7,011 bases of DNA from Alphaproteobacteria bacterium (lineage in GTDB: Bacteria > Pseudomonadota > Alphaproteobacteria > Micavibrionales > CSBR16-224): the NCBI GenBank assembly GCA_007116755.1, contig SKHU01000196.1:1-7011 (forward strand). The letters are read 5' to 3'. Below the pieces are notes generated by a model. The model was not told where the DNA came from, made no database searches, and saw nothing but the letters and a program-made list of their open reading frames with translations. This document shows, in pieces, positions 5,753 to 7,011 of this stretch; within the stretch, counting starts at the first letter, position 1, and every line of letters starts with the position of its first letter. Made by a program: the position numbers and the translations under genes.

Positions 5753-7011
5753 TTGCCGGAATTCCCAAAAGAACAGGATATCCTTGATTTCGTCAAGGAA
5801 AGTGACTCTCCCGTCAGCAAACGCGAAATTGCCCGCGCCTTTCAGATCAAGGGACGCGAAGACCGCGTTGCGCTGAAAACGCTGCTGAAAGCGCTGACCG
5901 AAGACGGACGGCTGGAACAGACGCGCAGCAAATCCTATGCGCCGCCCGAATCCCTGCCCCCTGTCACGACTGTGAAAATCACCGCCGTCAATGCCGACGG
6001 CGAATGGCTGGCCGAGCCGGAAAAATGGCACGGCAGCGGCCGCCCGCCTTTGATTATCCTGAAAGCGGGGAAAACCGCCAATCCCGAGGGTACAACAGCG
6101 CTGGTGCGAATCCAGCGCTCCAAAACCCGCAGCAAGACCTATGAGGGGAAAATCATCAAACATTTCTCCCGCGAGTCGCATGGCGAATATGTTGTCGGCA
6201 CGATTCATTTCCCGCGCGAGGATGCGGCGCTGTTCTTCCCTGTCGAACGCGGCAACCCCGCACCGCTGCCCGTACCGCAGCAATATCTGAAAGATATAAG
6301 GGAAAACGATCTTGTTGCCGCCTATGCCCCGCCGGGGCGCGACATCAAAATCGTCGAAGTTCTGGGACAGCAGGACGACCCGAAACTTTTAAGCCTGATT
6401 GCCATTTACCAGCAGGGCATTCCCAATGTCTTCCCCGAGGAGGTTGTGCAGGAGCTCAAACAAAGCGATTTAAAAGTGCCGCCGCCCGACGGCGTACGCA
6501 AAAACCTGCAGGATATTCCGCTGGTGACCATCGACGGCGCGGACGCGCGCGATTTTGATGATGCGGTTTTTGCCGAACCGGACACGGATTCCCGCAACAA
6601 AGACGGCTGGCACATCATTGTTGCCATTGCCGATGTCGCGCATTACGTGCGGCCGGGCACGGCGCTGAACGCGCATGCGCTGGAACGCGGCAATTCGACC
6701 TATTTCCCCGATCGTGTCGTGCCGATGCTGCCGGAAGAGTTGTCGAACGATCTTTGCTCGCTGATGCCGGATGTGCCGCGCGCCTGTTTTGCCGTGCATT
6801 TATGGATCAACAGCAAAGGCGATCTTTTGCGCTATAAATTCGTGCGCGGCGTGATGAAATCACATGCGCGACTGACATACGAACAGTTGCAGGATGCAAA
6901 AAACGGCAATCCCGACAAAACGGTTGCGCCGCTGATGGACAAAGTCGTCCACCCGCTTTACGCCGCCTTCAACGTGCTGGACAAATCCCGCACCATGCGC
7001 GGTGCGCTGGA
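5753..7011 (+). CDS. rnr: Ribonuclease R, N-terminal 419 codons (cut by right window edge)
   Basis: RNase R is a processive 3'-to-5' exoribonuclease of the RNB/RNase II family that degrades structured RNA, including rRNA, mRNA and, with trans-translation, defective messages. Visible regions: an N-terminal winged-helix-like domain (about 4-62, with VSKREIARAFQIKG); cold-shock/OB-type domains (about 70-235); and the start of the RNB catalytic domain with LVTIDGADARDFDDAVF (257-273). D261, D267, D269 and D270 match the spacing of the four metal-binding aspartates of the family (D272, D278, D280 and D281 in E. coli RNase R). HYVRPGTAL (297-305), RGNSTYFPDRVVPMLPEEL (312-330) and LCSLMP (334-339) follow, all typical. 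The S1 domain and C-terminus lie outside the window. The start is TTG, set by an upstream in-frame stop and GAAGG. The gene follows the unrecognised 179-residue protein by 42 bases with no terminator between, so co-transcription is likely. Confidence 0.96.
   Translation, partial: MPEFPKEQDILDFVKESDSPVSKREIARAFQIKGREDRVALKTLLKALTEDGRLEQTRSKSYAPPESLPPVTTVKITAVNADGEWLAEPEKWHGSGRPPLIILKAGKTANPEGTTALVRIQRSKTRSKTYEGKIIKHFSRESHGEYVVGTIHFPREDAALFFPVERGNPAPLPVPQQYLKDIRENDLVAAYAPPGRDIKIVEVLGQQDDPKLLSLIAIYQQGIPNVFPEEVVQELKQSDLKVPPPDGVRKNLQDIPLVTIDGADARDFDDAVFAEPDTDSRNKDGWHIIVAIADVAHYVRPGTALNAHALERGNSTYFPDRVVPMLPEELSNDLCSLMPDVPRACFAVHLWINSKGDLLRYKFVRGVMKSHARLTYEQLQDAKNGNPDKTVAPLMDKVVHPLYAAFNVLDKSRTMRGAL

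Noticed and set aside
5687..6283. Minus-strand open frame of 198 codons opposite rnr
   Set aside because: The plus-strand frame encodes conserved RNase R domains; this one is a shadow.

Overview
The window reads as ordinary chromosomal core DNA from an alphaproteobacterium. Reasons: the order mnmG-rsmG-parA-parB on one strand with consensus parS sites (the origin-proximal arrangement known from Caulobacter and relatives), a moderately high GC content estimated by eye in the mid-50s percent, and protein sequences of typical bacterial families. The genus cannot be fixed from the sequence; the GC level would suit a Micavibrio-like or Rhodospirillales-like lineage, but that is a guess.

Layout. 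Positions 1-600 (minus) hold the N-terminal 200 residues of an unrecognised, highly charged, probably helical protein cut by the left edge. It has its own near-perfect sigma70 promoter in the 105-base gap before parB. Positions 706-5047 (minus) are a tight cluster, transcribed in the order mnmG (tRNA wobble-uridine modification), rsmG (16S rRNA m7G methylation), parA and parB (chromosome segregation). Gaps are 5 bases (mnmG/rsmG), 67 bases (rsmG/parA) and 1 base (parA/parB). Two perfect parS sites bracket rsmG: one inside its 5' coding end, one just after its stop codon. Positions 5048-5170 form a divergent promoter region. On the plus strand follow an unrecognised 179-residue protein (5171-5710) and the first 419 codons of RNase R (5753 onward, TTG start), cut by the right edge.

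How it works together. ParB loads at the two parS sites, slides along the DNA as a CTP-dependent clamp and interacts with the ParA ATPase through its N-terminal basic motif to move the origin region; this is family knowledge applied to motifs visible here. MnmG and RsmG are translation-related housekeeping enzymes that travel with parAB in many bacteria. Two local departures stand out: mnmE, often next to mnmG, is not directly upstream, and the gene after parB does not look like holA, which often follows parB in alphaproteobacteria.

I see no mobile element, CRISPR array, tRNA/rRNA gene or defence system. The points most worth a second look are the extended palindrome at the rsmG/parA junction, the strong promoter of the first gene with an inverted repeat in its spacer, the possibly leaderless parA start, and the two unrecognised proteins.
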